The notes under the pieces are model-generated. The model was not told the DNA's origin. It worked only from the letters and a program-made list of their open reading frames with translations, and did not search any database. Both the position numbers and the translations under genes were made by a program. Shown here piece by piece: positions 61,941 through 64,000 of a stretch of DNA of 64,000 bases (positions within the stretch are counted from its first letter, which is position 1; each line of letters starts with the position of its first letter). The DNA comes from Gracilibacillus kekensis (GTDB lineage Bacteria > Bacillota > Bacilli > Bacillales > Amphibacillaceae). The stretch spans positions 169,761-233,760 of the forward strand of contig NZ_FRCZ01000006.1 of the NCBI RefSeq assembly GCF_900143085.1, read 5' to 3'.

Positions 61941-62831
61941 TTATGTCCTAATCTCCTTTACTTTGGCTCTATTCGTAATAAGCACACCGAAAATAACGAA
62001 GAAAGACCCGATTAGCTGTACCCATGTTAATTGCTCACCTAAAAAGATAACCGCTCCTAACATAGTAAAAACCGGGATTAAATTCAAAAAGACAGATGCA
62101 CGTGATGGACCTATCGCTTCAATCCCTTTATTATACGCTATTAAAGCTACCAGAGAAGGGAACACACCTAAATATATAAGTCCGGCAATTACCTCCCATG
62201 ACCAATTAATAGAGCTAAATTGATTCATTTCGATAGTTATTAAAGGAATAAATATAATAATAGCAACTACCACCATAACAAGTAATGCACCATACGTCGG
62301 AAATTTCCATGTGTGTTGTTTAATGAAAATGGAATAAAAGGACCAGGTTATCATCGCAAGCAGCATAATTAAATCACCACTGTTAAATTGCAAACTCATG
62401 ATCACTTCCAAAGAGCCTTTTGTAATGACGAAAAACACCCCGAATAGCGAGATGAATACTCCAATCATTTGCTTTCTCGAAAATCTATCACCAAATAATA
62501 AAAAAGTAAGAATTAGTGTGAATATCGGTGTAGATGCTTCTACAATTCCTGCATTGATAGATGTCGTATAGTTAAGTGCTAAATAAACAAAAATGTTAAA
62601 GAGAACTAAACCAGTTACAGATAATGCGAGTATTGCTTTCCATTCTTTTTTCCATAGTTCCCTATTGCTTTTCCATTCACGATAACCAATTGGTAAAATA
62701 ACGAGTGCAGCTATTAGATATCGAAAGAATGATAGCATAATTGGTGGAATCTCCTCTGTAACAGGCTTCCCAACAATCAAATTTCCAGCGTAAAACATAG
62801 CAGCTAAAATTAAGAGAATGTATGCTTTCAT
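61941..62831 (-). CDS. EamA/DMT family metabolite exporter
   Basis: 296-residue ten-helix transporter with two EamA domains (about 5-140 and 150-288). FYAGNLIVGKPVTEEIPPIMLSFFRYLIAALVILPI is the typical first-half start; SINAGIVEASTPIFTLILTFLLFGDRF and GPSRASVFLNLIPVFTMLGAVIFLGEQLTWVQLIG are the paired conserved helices. ATG 62831 has GGAGGTGATC just upstream; nine further codons in frame are not needed. It is about as diverged from the transporter at 0.3 kb as family members usually are. Substrate unknown. Confidence 0.88.
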   Translation of the reverse strand: MKAYILLILAAMFYAGNLIVGKPVTEEIPPIMLSFFRYLIAALVILPIGYREWKSNRELWKKEWKAILALSVTGLVLFNIFVYLALNYTTSINAGIVEASTPIFTLILTFLLFGDRFSRKQMIGVFISLFGVFFVITKGSLEVIMSLQFNSGDLIMLLAMITWSFYSIFIKQHTWKFPTYGALLVMVVVAIIIFIPLITIEMNQFSSINWSWEVIAGLIYLGVFPSLVALIAYNKGIEAIGPSRASVFLNLIPVFTMLGAVIFLGEQLTWVQLIGSFFVIFGVLITNRAKVKEIRT

Positions 62832-62899
62832 TTGATCACCTCCAATAGAAGGCATCATAACACGTTTTCAGGTATGAAAAAAGGGCATAAAAATAGAAA

Positions 62900-62939
62900 A
62901 GTGCCCCGTATACATTGATTGATGTATGCTTCAGACACT
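62900..62939 (-). terminator. Likely terminator of DUF2164 gene
   Basis: On the minus strand AGTG...GCATACAT pairs with ATGTATAC...CACT (inner 8 bp with one G-U) and is followed by TTTTCTATTTTT. Confidence 0.5.
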
Positions 62940-62949
62940 CTTCATCTGT

Positions 62950-63186
62950 TTATTTTTCTATTTTCTCGATTTCAAAAACATCTTCTAATTTTTCACTTAA
63001 GAACTGGTGAGCATCCTTTATCCCTTGATTGTAAAAGGTCGGAGCAATTTCATTCATGAAAAAATCTAATAAAAAGCCTGCTTCTAAATTTCCTATTTCT
63101 TCTTGGCGTTCGTTTAGATAGAAATCTTGAATCGATGTTATCATTTCTTCTTTTTTCTCTTTGGAGATAGTGAAGGGTGCTTTCAT
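62950..63186 (-). CDS. DUF2164 domain protein
   Basis: 78-residue all-helical cytoplasmic protein covering the DUF2164 domain: ISKEKKEEMITSIQDFYLNERQEEIGNLEAGFLLDFFMNEIAPTFYNQGIKDAHQFLSEKLEDV. The EIGNLEAG...LDFF and YNQGIKDA segments are diagnostic. No function is known. AAAGGAG precedes the ATG. Confidence 0.88.
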   Translation of the reverse strand: MKAPFTISKEKKEEMITSIQDFYLNERQEEIGNLEAGFLLDFFMNEIAPTFYNQGIKDAHQFLSEKLEDVFEIEKIEK

Positions 63187-63287
63187 ACGATAACTCCTTT
63201 AAATTAATAATATTATTTCCAATTATATCATAGTGTTTATGGAGTTCATGTATAGTCGCACCTCTTAAATAAATCAGGATGGAAGTA

Positions 63288-64000
63288 TTACTTTACAGCT
63301 TTCTGTAACTTCTGGATCATTTTTAAAGAGCGTCCTGTACCAATGGCAACAGATTCTAAAGGATTTTGAGCAAGGTGTACTGGAACATTCACTTCATTAG
63401 ATAACCATTCTTGCATTCCTTTTAGCAATGATCCACCACCAGTAATCGTGATCCCCTGATCTACAATATCTCCGCTTAATTCAGGTGGGCAACTTTCTAA
63501 TGTCTCAGTGATGGCATGTAAGATGGATTCCAATACTTCTTTAATAGAGCGCTGGATTTCTGTTGAACGAATGCTGACCACTTTTGGCAAACCAGTAACA
63601 AGGTCACGTCCTCTAACATCCATTTCTTCTTCCGAATGCTCGACTAACGCATAACCGATCTCCATTTTAATCTTTTCGGCACTGCTTTCACCGATTAATA
63701 CATTGTAATGGCGTTTAATATATTGGATAATCTCTTCATCCATATGATCTCCACCTACACGAACGGAACGGCTGGCTACTACACCACCAAAGGAAATAAT
63801 ACCAACTTCACTGGTGCCTCCACCAATATCAACAATCATACTTGCTGTCGGTTCTGCGACAGGTAAGTCTGCACCGATGGCAGCTGCTACTGGTTCTTCA
63901 ATTAAATGTACTTCTTTTGCACCAAAATTTTTCACTGCATTATCAATAGCTCTTCGTTCCACCGCTGTACTGCCAGAAGGAGTACAAACCACTACACTTG
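63288..64000 (-). CDS. mreBH: MreBH rod-shape actin homologue (3' part, cut by window)
   Basis: The C-terminal 237 residues of an MreB-family actin; the 5' end lies beyond the right edge. [44 protein letters not shown] and [23 protein letters not shown], and the end [25 protein letters not shown], match MreBH rather than MreB or Mbl of Bacillus. The ATP-binding motifs [17 protein letters not shown] and [11 protein letters not shown] are intact. The protein polymerises at the membrane and guides cell-wall synthesis enzymes. Confidence 0.9.
   Translation of the reverse strand, partial: SVVVCTPSGSTAVERRAIDNAVKNFGAKEVHLIEEPVAAAIGADLPVAEPTASMIVDIGGGTSEVGIISFGGVVASRSVRVGGDHMDEEIIQYIKRHYNVLIGESSAEKIKMEIGYALVEHSEEEMDVRGRDLVTGLPKVVSIRSTEIQRSIKEVLESILHAITETLESCPPELSGDIVDQGITITGGGSLLKGMQEWLSNEVNVPVHLAQNPLESVAIGTGRSLKMIQKLQKAVK

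Noticed and set aside
61771-62223. 150-codon plus-strand ORF
   Set aside because: It begins inside repeat copy D and continues antisense to the EamA gene at 61941-62831; no ribosome binding site and no family.

Overview
The window looks like chromosomal DNA of a low-GC, spore-forming Bacillaceae, probably a halotolerant relative of Gracilibacillus, Oceanobacillus or Virgibacillus. The placement is inference. It rests on the AT-rich coding style, AGGAGG-type ribosome binding sites with many TTG/GTG starts, a GerA-type germinant receptor, an S-box riboswitch, a FapR box before fabI, MreBH, a SLAP-domain protein, a PFL/ACT pair and an AadK-type nucleotidyltransferase. There is no rRNA, tRNA, prophage, CRISPR array or intact insertion sequence.

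Layout. 1-4600: an EamA exporter, a deoxynucleoside kinase, an alditol-oxidase-like flavoprotein and an AI-2E family permease. 4640-5025: a compact locus I read as a type I toxin-antitoxin module, with a 35-residue holin-like toxin and a convergent antisense RNA; it is probably the least annotated functional item here. 5240-9640: an FGGY pentulose kinase with promoter and cre site, a membrane cytochrome b/Tat-motif/molybdopterin oxidoreductase, and an MDR oxidoreductase. 10380-15830: VanZ, cupin, ASCH, a PQQ-type sugar dehydrogenase lipoprotein, a TIMP/NTR-like surface protein and SelO. 16160-20900: a GH43 glycosidase, a 779-residue protein with two class I isoprenoid-synthase domains, and a YcxB-like protein. 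20990-26800: an alanine/Na+ symporter, fabI, a D,D-carboxypeptidase and a padR/HAAS/DUF4097 operon.

26900-31400: germinant receptor A and C genes convergent with the B gene and a 41-codon membrane peptide, then a small Sm-like protein. 31590-36850: a diguanylate cyclase, a pair of RimK-like ATP-grasp ligases, and a duplicated DUF1538 membrane protein coupled to a double-domain P-II protein. 36850-48170: two chemoreceptors, an aminoglycoside nucleotidyltransferase homologue, a PAS/GGDEF/EAL protein, a TetR-controlled ABC exporter and a SLAP protein. 48170-51020: metNIQ under a SAM-I riboswitch. 51190-63190: PFL/ACT, two HAD phosphatases, gnd, a K+/H+ antiporter, a short tyrosine recombinase, a cyclase-family hydrolase, zwf, a second EamA exporter and DUF2164. 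The right edge cuts mreBH.

The intergenic DNA carries several repeat families. Four copies (9.7, 39.6, 57.6 and 61.3 kb) of a 470-590 bp element are built from a long hairpin and its inverted copy; compensatory changes between copies keep the stems paired, and one copy is interrupted by a second repeat family. Smaller families occur near 8.5, 15.9, 17.8, 22.9 and 60.3 kb, and a 52-bp tandem repeat runs off the left edge.

Functional themes: pentose-phosphate metabolism (gnd and zwf, 3.5 kb apart on opposite strands), pentose/xylan sugar use (GH43, FGGY kinase, alditol oxidase), sporulation/germination, c-di-GMP and chemotaxis sensing, and methionine uptake.
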